Source of the DNA: Streblospio benedicti | Lineage: Eukaryota > Annelida > Polychaeta > Spionida > Spionidae | Direction: 5' to 3' | NCBI GenBank assembly: GCA_019095985.1 | Contig: CM032660.1 | Span: 28,158,598 to 28,222,597, forward strand | Length of the DNA stretch: 64,000 nt | Part shown: positions 48,601-58,000 of the stretch, in pieces | Position numbering within the stretch: position 1 is the stretch's first letter | How the letters are laid out: each line of letters opens with the position of its first letter | The notes under the pieces: model-generated | Seen by the model: only the letters and a program-made list of their open reading frames with translations | What the model was told of the DNA's origin: nothing | Database searches by the model: none | Position numbers and translations under genes: made by a program

Positions 48601-50837
48601 TCTATTGTACATTTGACTATATAATTCTTTTACATTGGCTTGTTTTTTAACTCTTTCATATTGGGATGTCCCTTGAGGGAGATTTTATGCCGAATTTGGC
48701 TTTTAAAAAATGTATATCTTTTTCGTCAGTCTGCAGATGGTTTTGGTATGCAAACCCTTGATATGCCAGTGCTAGTTGATTATGATTATATCACTTTGCC
48801 ATCACCATCTCCAGTTCATAGTGGCAGTGCTCTAATGCCGGGAAATGATAATGATTTTTCATGGAAAGTGCTTTATTATGGACCAGACAATGTACCAGAA
48901 GGATATGAAGTAGCTCTCATTTTTTTATTCTGTTGTTTCCATTTTGAAGTTGATTCTTACTGCATATATATTTTTTTTATTTGACATGTATTTGATAGAT
49001 TTATTCCTCAATGATTATTCATTTTTTGTGGACTTGCTAAACTTGATGGTAATATATTACTTTTTATGTTATTTCAAGTTAACAGAAACCTTATCAAATA
49101 CTGAAGCTACTGATTTTGAGGAGTTGGTAGTAGAAGATGATTATGTGAAAGCATCTTCAGAATCTTTGACTGCCACCAGTGCCAGTGGTACCAAAATAGC
49201 ACATCGGTCAGACACTTGTACTTGGCACATTCGTTATTGTGGGACTGAAAATTCTGAACAGAATGCAAAGGGTTTAGCAGAAAATGTTAATTTTAATAAC
49301 GTCATTGAAGCGGAAAAACATGAAAATGAAGTATTATTTTAGTGCTGATTATTTTTCATTGGTTCTTTATTTCCAGTTACACAGTAGTTTGAGATATGGA
49401 AGTTATGGTATTACTGTATATTCTAAAATTTTTGTGTTATGGCTATTATGCAAAATGTTATTTTTTATTAAACATGAAATCATCTCCATATCATAGGCTC
49501 TTTGTAAATTTTTGTTGGAAGTCAATTTTCTTATTAGATTTTAATTTTATTGTTTATTTGTTTGTTTTTTTCACAACTTTCTAGCTGAACATAACAGGTA
49601 AATGGCAATACACCATTGCCAATAACAACATAACAAGAGCTTTTAGAGAAACATCTTTAATATCAATCATTATTTGCATGATAGATAATTTGCTTTCTTG
49701 GTGTATTTATTTCTGTAAAATAAAGTTAAATTTGCTCAGTGATTTATTCGCTTATACTTAGGTTGTTGTGCAATTAGCTGTGCAGTAGTGAAACCCTGTT
49801 CATAGAAATCTGCATTCTTCATCAATTACATACACATTAAAAAGAGGTATAATACACCATTTATTCACAGTATGTGTTACTTGTAGCTGCGCCTGGATGA
49901 GAAGGTGCATGAAGTAGCGGGTCTGCAGCGGCAGCTGGACGCTGTCATGCTTGAGTCACGCCGCATCACGGAACAGGCACGAGACAAGGTCGCCTGCAAG
50001 GTGAGCCACACACAGGCCACTCAGCTCTTTATACAAAACTCCTTGAAAAGTTTTGAGATAAGTGGTTCAATGGGATGTTTACAATTCAAACTTGGCAGTC
50101 CGATCATTCCATAATTCATTCAGACCTTTATTTCATGTGCTGATTGTGCTCGCTAATGATATTTGGTCTTTAGGTCTGGCTTGTTGGATCATATAAATAC
50201 AGTTGAACACTTAACATGAAAGACTTTTGATGTTCAAATTGCCGATGAATTTACAATCATACCATCATCACCCATGACAGGAACGAACGTCTGCATCGCG
50301 ACTGTCCGACGTTGAGCAGCAACTGAGTACACTGCGCTCAGAGAACGCGCGCATGAAGCGTGAGAAGGACGAGGCTGAGCGCCGCTTCAACTCACGCCTC
50401 TATGACCTCAAAGACAGGCTGGAGCAGTCACACTCCACAAACAGGTTAGTGGCCGCAGGCTGCGTGAAACAACCTATAGAGTGATACTTCAGGCAACTGA
50501 TTGGTTTCCAAATATCGATGATGAATTTAGTTTATATTTACCATATAACTTTTATTTTTTGTACTATGAAAATAAGAAATATATATACAATGTATATCCA
50601 AATTAAACAAGGTTCTATACTGTACTCAAGATTACTTAGCTAATGATAATTGACAATGATTAACTGAGTGAAGGTAATAACTTAATGTGAAGGGATGAGT
50701 ATTATTTTTTTTTAAATTTCAGATCACTTCAGAACTACGTCCAATTTCTCAAGTCCAGCTATGCAAGCACCTTCAATGATGCATCATTCCTAAATTCACC
50801 AGTAAGAGGTGCCAGTGAAGGAGGAGGATTCTTATAG
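24660..50837 (+). CDS. ODF2: Outer dense fiber protein 2 / cenexin orthologue (coiled coil), full core
   Basis: ODF2/cenexin is a coiled-coil scaffold of mother-centriole appendages, basal bodies and sperm-tail outer dense fibres. Core exons: 24660-24782 (ATG 24666), 25407-25556, 27359-27520, 30323-30471, 30742-30871, 32240-32446, 33801-33989, 34320-34435, 35342-35521, 36367-36502, 38299-38409, 40876-40980, 46079-46237, 47199-47299, 48329-48410, 49887-50000, 50281-50444, 50723-50837. All have AG/GT borders and matching phases and give 828 codons, close to human (about 830). Matches along the length: SSPVHLHLDDSTPVHVHLKK (human HVHVDENTPVHVHIKK), PWYPPPGK, YEKTIDSLMNEVG, FEETNRALRGLLRE, RLEQSHSTNRSLQNYVQFLK (human DRLEQSESTNRSMQNYVQFL). 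Residues 1-89 are a basic Ser/Pro head; from about 120 nearly all is heptad coiled coil. The start aligns with the short human N-terminus. Non-coding 5' exons were not found. Confidence 0.95.
25080..25225. mobile_element. MITE, TA-flanked, GTAGAACCTC-type ends (copy 1)
   Basis: In the first ODF2 intron. Starts TACCGTAGAATCTTC and ends GAGGTTCCACTGTA, inverted ends with TA at both borders as expected for a Tc1/mariner-like MITE. Internal words GAGACCACCTC and GGTCTTAATAGG match the other copies. Confidence 0.7.
26073..27074 (+). CDS. ODF2: Candidate alternative ODF2 exon A (Ser/Pro- and Asn-rich, basic end)
   Basis: Acceptor TTTGATAG precedes a phase-0 ORF (DECIPLTLDMQSEC...) of 333 codons, in frame with the exon ending at 25556. 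Content: SP-rich stretch (SPLKHSQSPESG), three Asn-rich repeats (NNNNEQSPN type), and a basic tail with RGRQKGKKGRKPAEKN. No domain recognised and no counterpart in the human core. The last 20 codons look non-coding, so the exon may end at a weak donor (AGT/GTATCT near 27018), but no donor could be proved; otherwise it is a terminal exon giving an ODF2 head plus this tail. Coding-like composition contrasts with the flanking intron. Confidence 0.6.
   Translation, partial: DECIPLTLDMQSECSTPRPECHESSLQWHTELIEQIVTPLHVPPSSVTYSPRTSTRISSRSPLKHSQSPESGRNHSQTPPLQLCEECLNNNNNGQSLNISFSVNDDNGESSPICSSMNNNNEQPPNMCSSRNNNNEQSPNTCPVHGDISKSSPRNYGPVDMKQKRRESPIRKEVQQLAESSKWYPVFSPPGSPRSPPVHDPYQAVHFVYGTYGTSRFTESNQQRLAAKWCDYLGERSTPTPRSPRKQSPRDVSFFEKVVLLPRPKPKRTGEVSPKHKERLWPPYKKRGRQKGKKGRKPAEKNIELSLTWEKYPKSVSISSVYILFLMFNFVLF
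27610..27799. mobile_element. MITE, TA-flanked, GTAGAACCTC-type ends (copy 2)
   Basis: In an ODF2 intron. Left end TACAATGAAACCTCC, right end AGATTCTACTGTA; inner words CTATAATAAGACC and GTCCCAAAGGTGGTCC match copies at 34088 and 25080. Confidence 0.75.
29770..30110 (+). mobile_element. tRNA-derived SINE, family 2
   Basis: Clear Pol III promoter: A-box TGGCTAAATGG (29789-29799) and B-box GGGTTCGATTCC (29834-29845). The head resembles a tRNA with a longer anticodon loop; the unrelated body continues (GAGTTGAGCCAACTCACCCC). The body and the enlarged loop argue against a working tRNA gene. Different from family 1. Confidence 0.75.
31164..31538 (+). CDS. ODF2: Candidate ODF2 cassette exon B (125 codons)
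   Basis: Acceptor CTTTTACAG, donor AATGAG/GTAGAT, phase 0 at both ends, 375 bases. It sits between core exons 30742-30871 and 32240-32446, both meeting the intron in phase 0. Encodes KLPESESNENLISYFEQE, a Lys/Glu-rich middle with SPSPRSKKEEDF, and KKYKYKYEECASKFNE. If the donor is not used, a stop follows six codons later. No domain recognised; absent from the human core. Confidence 0.65.
32727..32888 (+). CDS. ODF2: Candidate ODF2 cassette exon C (54 codons)
   Basis: Acceptor TTAACCACAG, donor TTTGAG/GTCATT, phase 0 at both ends, 162 bases. Encodes KLAAANPECAKALGIPICSC, then SPASSPEKSPLP and an acidic end (ESPEDVDFE). Read-through reaches a stop after three codons. It lies in the phase-0 intron before core exon 33801-33989. 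Cys-containing and disordered; no domain known to me. Confidence 0.6.
34088..34264. mobile_element. MITE, GTAGAACCTC-type ends (copy 3)
   Basis: Fills much of the short ODF2 intron before exon 34320. Left end CAGTAGAACCTCCAATTAAG; right end AGAAGTTCTACTG followed by TA. Probably the best-preserved copy of the family here. Confidence 0.8.
38441..38847. mobile_element. Possible hAT-like non-autonomous element
   Basis: In the ODF2 intron after exon 38299-38409. Starts CAGTGCCTGATTAATG and ends CCTGGCTCACTG, giving short inverted ends (CAGTG). The interior is clearly richer in GC than the flanks (GGGCCGGCCCCC). No clean 8-base duplication; tentative. Confidence 0.4.
39377..39397 (+). CDS. ODF2: Candidate ODF2 microexon D (21 nt, one heptad)
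   Basis: A strong acceptor (TTTGTTTCTTTTAG) and a donor (AAAGG/GTAAAC) frame 21 bases in phase 0: LTLLRER. Spliced between EEYRGQ and MNKSRREV it would add exactly seven residues, one coiled-coil heptad with leucines in core-like spacing. Short, so chance is possible. Confidence 0.4.
39659..39733 (+). CDS. ODF2: Candidate ODF2 cassette exon E (25 codons, basic)
   Basis: Acceptor TTGTCTTATGCCAAG, donor GCTACG/GTAGGT, phase 0 both ends, 75 bases. Encodes SDKFLKKSERLSPKF followed by RRKKRVTWAT, a strongly basic peptide with a possible phosphosite (ERLSP). Same phase-0 intron as microexon D. Confidence 0.55.
41836..43293 (+). CDS. ODF2: Candidate ODF2 exon F: long repeat-bearing alternative terminal exon
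   Basis: Acceptor CCATTTACAG, then a phase-0 ORF of 485 codons plus stop, directly in frame with core exon 40876-40980 (ending SESELEK). Residues about 90-310 hold about eight tandem 33-residue repeats (consensus SHTSMKSDDSRLFQSAIEC, then SQPLYKEPEKPVQ; 99-bp spacing). A second, acidic Cys-containing repeat follows (YKCKNDNSDSNCTE type), and the tail is basic (RRSKRKSKPPERL). No domain recognised. The natural-looking end and stop favour a terminal exon truncating ODF2 after residue 584 of the core; an internal phase-0 donor (GAAGAG/GTATAC at 43071) would make it a cassette instead. A chance ORF of this length in AT-rich intron is very unlikely. Confidence 0.7.
   Translation, partial: EQTNTTVKVVSALVESESTNATPYMSARGSPCMSGQASPVVVPSNETLIHKHSHSSMKSDDSQLSISCQYQSAMACCEAYEDLEERIENSQTSINEVESYDSGIFQSVIECSQPLYEEPTEQAQNSHTSMKSDDSRLFQSAIECSQPLYKQSEKPVQNSSTSMKSDDSRLFQSAIECSQPLYKQSEKTFQISYTSGKSDDSRLFQNAIECSQPLFKEPEKTFENSYTSMTGDDSGIFQSLIECSQLVDKEQEKPVQNSHSSMKSDDSRLFQSAIECSQPLDKEPENDQNSHTSVKSDDSHVFQSTVDCTKVQKFVAVVDESDSTEGYKDSDTTSTENEEVYKCKNDNSDSNCTEEETTSCECHCEGSDSNGTENEWVYKCKNDNSDSNCTEAEETNSCECEESDSHCTESEEVYNCKNDDSDSSWTEIDTDEECFEDNDDSSANCTETEELDTDEECDEESRQPLRRSKRKSKPPERLIDIIHLL
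47531..47713. repeat. Imperfect inverted repeat (foldback) in ODF2 intron
   Basis: Left arm words CAACAGTGC, GATCTTCAGTTT and GATCATGTAGGG return inverted as GCACTGTTG, AAACTGAAGAT and CCTGCATGGTC. Arms are about 70-75 bases with roughly four in five bases pairing. Likely an old MITE; no ORF. Confidence 0.6.
48730..48909 (+). CDS. ODF2: Candidate ODF2 cassette exon G (60 codons)
   Basis: Acceptor TTTTTCGTCAG, donor TATGAA/GTAGCT, phase 0 both ends, 180 bases, between core exons 48329-48410 and 49887-50000. Encodes SADGFGMQTLDMPVLVDYDY, a Ser/Pro stretch, and a motif FSWKVLYYGPDN. That motif resembles CTWHIRYCGTEN in exon H, suggesting the two are related. Confidence 0.6.
49079..49330 (+). 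CDS. ODF2: Candidate ODF2 cassette exon H (84 codons)
   Basis: Acceptor TTATTTCAAG, donor AATGAA/GTATTA, phase 0 both ends, 252 bases, in the same intron as exon G. Acidic (FEELVVEDDY) and Ser/Thr-rich, with CTWHIRYCGTEN near the middle. Read-through meets a stop after three codons. No known domain. Confidence 0.6.
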
Positions 50838-53130
50838 TCAACTGCTCAAATGGTGAATTATAGTACCTCATGCGGGAGAGTTCTCAAGCAAATCACCAGT
50901 CAAAATGGGGGAACATCGATTGGACATCTATAACCAAATAACATTTTTTATATTACCTATTGCAATGGAACAATTAATTTCAACTTTAAACATTGAAAGT
51001 TATTTTTAATTATTATTGAAGGAATATTTATGTTACATATTCAAAATGTCTAATTAATGGCTTTGATTGTTCCCATATCTAAATCTACCAGTACTATTAG
51101 GTCAAGATATGATTGGGATTGGTGCATAGACAGAACCTCGCTCATCAATAATTGCTGTGATAGAAATGGTAATCAACTTCTTGAAATGATCGGATCTCGA
51201 TATTCAAGTACTAATGTTAAGTGTGAAATAATGGGATCTCGATATTAAGGTATTAATATTGGGTATCTTTCAATGCAAAGATAATATATGGTTGACAACC
51301 TATTTTTAATAATGTGCTGTTAATTCAACTTAGAACCACATTCCTCAAGTCACTGAAAATTATTGTCAGTACAGTTCTGTGTATTGTGTATGATTGTTGC
51401 TTTGACTATAAAATGTGTAGTAAATTATTATATTAGAATGCTTCAGAGATAGATATTGTATATAAATCTCACTCTCTCTCTATATATAGGCTTTAAATGC
51501 TTCATTGTTAGTTATGAACAAACTACTAACAAAGATGAAGAAGTCTTAAAATAATGGGAACTTAAACCAAGATTTTTTATACATCATATTTTTTGTATGA
51601 AAAGCAGAATAACGTTTGTGATACAAGTGCATCTTACTTATTTACATATTATTATTATACTTGTGGAGAGATTGTTGAACTAAAGGTTGTTGATTTGGTG
51701 AGATTAATTTCTTAGTTATTCTTTAATTTTGTGCTTTATGTATTAGTTTAAAATCACATGGTCAGTAGCACACATATTTTAGAATGTCTCCTACATAACC
51801 TAATAAGTTGATTTAGGAGATCATTAATATAAAATATTTTCAAAGGTGCAAATTCAATGTGTCTTAAATGAGATCCGTTGGGTTGTTCTTTACAATGAAA
51901 CTGTATATACCACATATTTAAACGAATTATGGAATGGTATCTTAATTTTCTTTTATGCAAATTCATGCCAATAGTTTCCATGGCTGCATTCAATATTTCA
52001 AACTAAAATATGTAGCATATGAATCGGGGCATAGGTAAACTCTAATGTTAAATGTAATGTTACATGTAAATGTTTCTGATCAAAGTGCCCTGAAAGTTTT
52101 AACGTATATATGTAGTTAAGGATCCACACACGTGTAATTCTTAAAAATTTGCTCATTATCTATATATATTTGATCCGGTTTGCCATGACCCATGTTGACG
52201 AAATAATTCAGGTTATTTAAAAATAAGTGTGTCTAATATTAACCAGGGTTATGTCAAAATTGAACACCTCAAAATCAGGTACGTCAAGTGTAGTGTACGT
52301 CAGCTAGCAATGAATCAATCCTTTACATGGACCATGATAGTACTCATTTCAGTATCAGTGTTCATGGCAGGTAGGAATAACTGGACTCACAGTTCATTGA
52401 GTTAATCATCATGAAAAATAAATAATTGCCTCCAAAGGTGATCTTTCAGCTGGCAACGCAGGTCACGGCAAACCTGGTCATTTTAGCTGCTGGAACTTAT
52501 GAGTTAACTTGTTGCCAAATATGATTAATCTTATTTACTCCATTAAAAGAATTGTGGTAAAAATGGCATAAGATTTTTTAATGGGGTAAATAATCATCAT
52601 CATCAACACCGATGATGATGATGATTATTTACTCCATTAAAAATCTTATGCCATTTTACCACAATTCTTAATGGCTGTCAACTTGTTTTTTCCTTAAACT
52701 TTTACTGAAATAATTTTTAGTGTGTACAATTATTATCTGTGATCTTTTGCTGTACAGTTATGTATATTTAGTTATTGTTCATACTTCAAACTTTAAGAAT
52801 GTAGTTAGTTTTAGTATTTGTATACATCTTTGCTATATGTTTTTAATAGTGAATATTTATGTTTACACAAACAGTGTACATATAATTTTTGCCTGTTTAT
52901 TTATTTTATTTTTTTCGGTATAATAGAATACTTTTTTTTTAAATAGTTTGTTACATTATTGAATATTCTCTAAAATCTCATTTTTTTTCGTGAATGCCAG
53001 CTTATGGTGCTGCTATAGCATGGTATTTTAAAAGTTGCGTAAATAGCGTTGGGTATTGGTTCTATGCTGGAAAGAATGTTATATGTTCCTGTTATTGCTG
53101 AAAATCACCAATAAACCAATTAATGAAGTG
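50838..53130 (+). other. Probable ODF2 3' UTR and downstream DNA
   Basis: No ORF of note. An AATAAA at 53110-53115 followed by a GT-rich stretch (GTGTTCGGGTTC) is a good candidate end for the transcript, which would give a 3' UTR of about 2.3 kb. Shorter UTRs are equally possible. Confidence 0.4.
52540..52674. repeat. Near-perfect foldback in the putative ODF2 3' UTR
   Basis: Arms of about 63 bases separated by only about seven. Left arm begins CCATTAAAAGAATTGTGG and ends in ATCATCATC; the right arm mirrors it (GATGATGAT to CCACAATTCTTAATGG) with only a few mismatches. Would form a long RNA hairpin if transcribed. Confidence 0.85.
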
Positions 53131-55068
53131 TTCGGGTTCTTATTTTTTCGATTTTCCTGCTTCATTACCTCTTAGCAAGAATATATATCCTATTCCTGGT
53201 CTTAGGCATAATAAATTATTTGACAACAGGTCCATCTTAGCCTAAATTTTGATATGGTACAAATCTTCGGCTGAAAATATTGGCTGAAAAAATGGTGTGT
53301 TCATGTGTTCACTACATGTATCATGTAAACCAATCAGAATTATAAAGATTACAATGTACATCCCACTATAAAATCATTCCTATAATGTTTAGCTTGATAT
53401 TCAGTGCCATTTTTTTTAAGTAAAATCTTTACACCATGAACTTGCTGTCAGCACATTAATACCATAATGATGGGTGGATGGTAAATTGGGATGTTATAAA
53501 CAGTAATTAAATTGTTTAATATTTTTAGTAAAAAATTATGTACATGGACCATTCAACAAATGAATGCATGCGAAACGTGAATCGCGATGATACCAATAAA
53601 GTGTCGTGGACCCCATGTTTCAAATTCATTCTAAGTTGCTGGGACAATAGTACATTAGAAACATGTTAAGTTACTGTCAGCACTCAAAAATTCATACCAA
53701 TGATTTTATTTTTGTGTAAATTATCCCAACTGGAGATATGGAGAAATTATGTTTGCATTATGAAATTATTGTGCTAAGATTTGTTCCCCAAACAGTGATG
53801 TTGACATAATATCCAAGGAGATTTCATGCACACGTATGTTACTAAAATATAGAAAGTATTCTGAATAAAATTCAATGTAAGCAAAACAACACCTCTCAGA
53901 TATTACATTATGATTCTGATATGTAACCTCTACATTTAAGAATGAATTATCTTTTATGACATATAATTCTCATATATATTTCCAAGATAATTCAATGCTC
54001 ATATGCCCCAGATAATATAATTAAATTTATATCATTTAAATAGTCTAAACTAAAGTATATGGGGGGTGGGGGTGGGGCGTGAATATTTGTGAATAAAATA
54101 AAAAATATTGTGGCAACTATGTGCTATAAATTGTGCGTGTATTATAACCTAGTTTAATATGATGCTCAATGATACAATATGAAAGCTCAAACGATATAAA
54201 TTTCTTGTTCATACAGGAATGAGTAGATGTGGTTGCCAGGGTCTCGACATACGTCAGAGTCTCGTCACGTCACGTTGTGAGGAGACTGAAGTATGTCGAG
54301 ACCTGGGCGACCGCATCTAGTCTAATAGTGCATAAAACCTAGCCTTAACCTTGTTATTTAGTCCTATAAGGGTAATGGTAGGCCTATGTTATAGTGGTTT
54401 AATCACCCTATCTATCCATGAGTGGTGTCTACGTGCACGAGTGCAGGCACGCACACTACCTTTTTATCCAAATTCTTTTTTAAGACTTCCTAATATATTT
54501 TAAGTTCACGGTGTATTTTACAAAACAATGGAATGTCATCATTTGACATACTACACTTCAGATGTCACATAGCAATGAGCCTCGCTTTTATTTGAATATG
54601 GCAGACGCATGAAAATTACTTACATGTTAGACGTTTTATAAAGTATCAATGTAAAATGATTACAGCCCAATATATAGTATGAAATACCTGTAGTCAGTAC
54701 TGTACAGGCAAAACTCTAGCCCTACACGTAGAGCTGAGTTAATACCCTGTATATCTGGGAGAGACCCAGGAACGAACATACGCTGTATATTATACGGCTA
54801 GCAAAACTCCTGCTTTTGGGCACATCATGCACAAATCTATATTATGGTATTGAAAGTTTTTACACACATATAATCAAGCTTTCATCCTTGAATTATTATG
54901 AAGTAAGAAAAGAAAAAGGTTGTGTATCATTACTCACATACAAAATGTTCATTTATTTATTTTTTCAATTAGGGAATTATGACAAAAAATCTAACACCAG
55001 GGTGTATACTTTCTTTAGGGAATAAAAAGAAAATGATAGCAGCTATTTAGGCGTCAACATATGTGATC
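53131..55068. other. Intergenic DNA between ODF2 and WDR38
   Basis: No coding sequence found; should include the WDR38 promoter and 5' UTR, not resolvable by eye. Contains the hairpin at 54221-54322. Confidence 0.5.
54221..54322. repeat. GC-rich hairpin, about 100 nt
   Basis: Arms of about 47 bases, centre GTCAC. Both share GTCTCGACATAC with AGATG(T/C)GGT outside and GTCTC(G/C)TCAC inside. About 41 of 47 positions pair. It stands out from AT-rich surroundings. Could be a small foldback element or a hairpin RNA; no evidence for expression. Confidence 0.65.
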
Positions 55069-58000
55069 ATGTTTCATAATCCAGAGTATTTCACTCGGAT
55101 TGACCTAAGAGAATATGGAGGCCATAAAGATGAGGTAAAGTTGTAATTATATTATAAAAAACTGCTTGGCAAACTATAGCTAGTTCCTAAATTCAAGTGA
55201 TGGTCTGTGTGCACGTGTAAATATACAAATTTTCAAGTTTCGGTTAATGATTTATAAGAGCATGAAATACATACCGGAAATGGACTGTTACCTCTCTCTC
55301 TAGTAAATAATGTAGTAAATGTACTGAATTACTTATTGAAAAGTGTGTATATATGTAGCTCAAATTTACACTTCAAGTTTTTATTTTTTTTGCTGGACCA
55401 AAAATAAAAAAATACAGTTTTCCTATTATAACCTAAAACAAGATGTTAGGAATGAAAACAGCAAGCAGGGTCAGATTGTGCCCCCCAAAATCCAGCTGGT
55501 GCTGCGTCAAATGCATGAAAATTTAGGCCACATAGCTGGTGCCTTGTATACTGCCAAGTATCAGATATGATTTAATACATAAGTTATGTAAAGTTGATAT
55601 TTTTTTTCAACAGGTCAATTGTGTTGCATTTAGTCCAGATTTTGAGATGATGGTGACTGGTTCTGATGATCAGCGAGTACGAGTATTCAATGCTGTCACA
55701 GGCAATTTGGTCGTAAAACTCAAAGGACATGAAGGTTGGCTTTCCATTTATTAATCTAGAGATGAATAAGACGACAATATTTGCTAATACAATGTAATTT
55801 ACACTAATAATCATACAGTAAAACTTCCAATTAATACCACCTCTATAAAAAGACCACCTCTATAATAAGACAATTTTTTGCACTGTCAAGTATTCAGAGA
55901 CTACACGGAGCTCCCTAAAGTCTGTACTACAACTCTTCTATTGAGGACAGTTGGGAATAAATGGAGGTTGTACTGTACAGTCTAAGCTTTACTGTAAACT
56001 CACAAAAGCAAAATATACGTGTACATCTATGTAATAGACATTCTATTGCACAATCAAGCAATACATGGAACGATGTTAAGCTTGAACATTTCACCTTGTC
56101 CGATTTAGTGTCTCTTCAGTGTTTCTATATTAGGTGCTATTCGAGCTGTAGCTATTTCCCAAAATAGTAAATATTTTGCAAGCGGATCCTTTGACAAAAC
56201 TGTGAGAATCTATAAAACTGCTGATGCTCATTGTATGCATGTCTTAACAAGTAAGTCTAATATACTTCGAATTGTGGTTTGTTCGTAGTATTAATATACA
56301 TTTTGTGGATTTACCGGGTACATGTAGTTATTTATATTTACCTACATATAATAATTGTAATGTATGATATTTCAAAAGATGCTGGACAATACATTTTCAT
56401 TACAGGTCATTCCAAAAGTGTAGAATGTCTTGCATTTTCATTTGACTCTTCACAACTTTGTTCTGGTTCATGGGATAAGACAGCCATAATTCATGATGTA
56501 GAGGTGGGAAATGTTGAAAACGAAAATTATTTCAAAATACTGTTGACACAATGCTGATTTTGATGTGAAAAAACCCCCATATGTAGCTTATTCAATTGTA
56601 ATTCTATAAGTGACATTTTCAGGCTGGTCATTTGTTGAAGGTGTTTGAAGGTCATAAGAATCTGGTTCAATCTGTTGCATTTTCTAACAATCGTCAGTAT
56701 TTGGTAAGTTGATGACCGTTAATTGATGTAACATTTTCCTTACATTAGTTCTATCTGCATTGGTTCTATCTTATTTTATTTATAGAACAATATGTTTATG
56801 TTGAATATTCATTTGTTCAAGTTCTGTTAATCATCTTGAGTTATACTTGTACTTTTGAACCAATTTTTTAAAGCTACCTGAAGTTTTCGGCCATCTTCAC
56901 ATGGCCTTTTTCCCACAGTGCACTAGTCATCATGATAATATTGGTTCAAAAGTACAAGTATACCTCAAGATGAATATATGTTTTTGTTAAGATACATCCC
57001 TCAAGTAAAAATAGCATCAGTTTTACTTTATCTTCAATTTTAACTGTTTAACTAAGAATTTAACCGTGTCCATATTCATACATGTATTTGTTCAAATTTC
57101 ATTTTTCTTCATGGATATTCTTTATTTGTGGCAAATACCTGTATACCATGAACCTGTGTAATCTGATACCCCAATATATAATTTATGGTCTGTTCCTATT
57201 ATTTTGTGAATAGGCGACTGGAAGTTGGGATCACTCTGTAAGACTGTGGGATTTGGATCCTTCTAAGAAAAAAAATGCAGAAGGTGTATTAGTATTGCTA
57301 GGCCACAAGGGCAATGTGCATTCTGTAGTATTCTCCAGGGAAGGAATGCTGGTATGCATTAATAGTGATACAACTGTACATGTATATGCATTTCTATTAT
57401 TGCTGGTCAACTGATATATCTAAGTAACTGGTTACTGCTTCATGTAATCAATTATTATAAAGAATAGTGATATAAAAACGCAAAATTGCCTATATATAAT
57501 ACTTCTTGACTGTATAATATAATTCATTATGTTCAGCTTCATTTCTAGTAGTTTCATCTTCATAAATGATTTTTTTTTTTCATTGTAACTTACAGATCAT
57601 TCATATTTTATAGATGACAAATTAAAAATAAAAATAAAAGCAAAGCAATGGTGCAAAATTAACGCTGACCAAATGTTTTTTATACTAGGCATCAGGTTCT
57701 TGGGACAAAACAATCAGATTATGGAATCCTCGAGATGGAAAGTGCCTTTGGATTCTTGAGGGTCATACAGGTATTTTGAATCTATCCATCGATCAATAAG
57801 CATAATTTCATTGACTTAAATTTGCATTACATTATGATTACAATTTAAAAACTTAAGGGGAATCTAAGAGAGAATAATATTGTCTACTTTAATATTAATA
57901 GCCAGTTTTATGTTAAAAGGCTGGGTTCAAGCCGTAGCATTTTCAAGTGACAGCCTTCATGTTGCCAGTACAGCTGAAGATGACACTGTGAGAATCTGGG

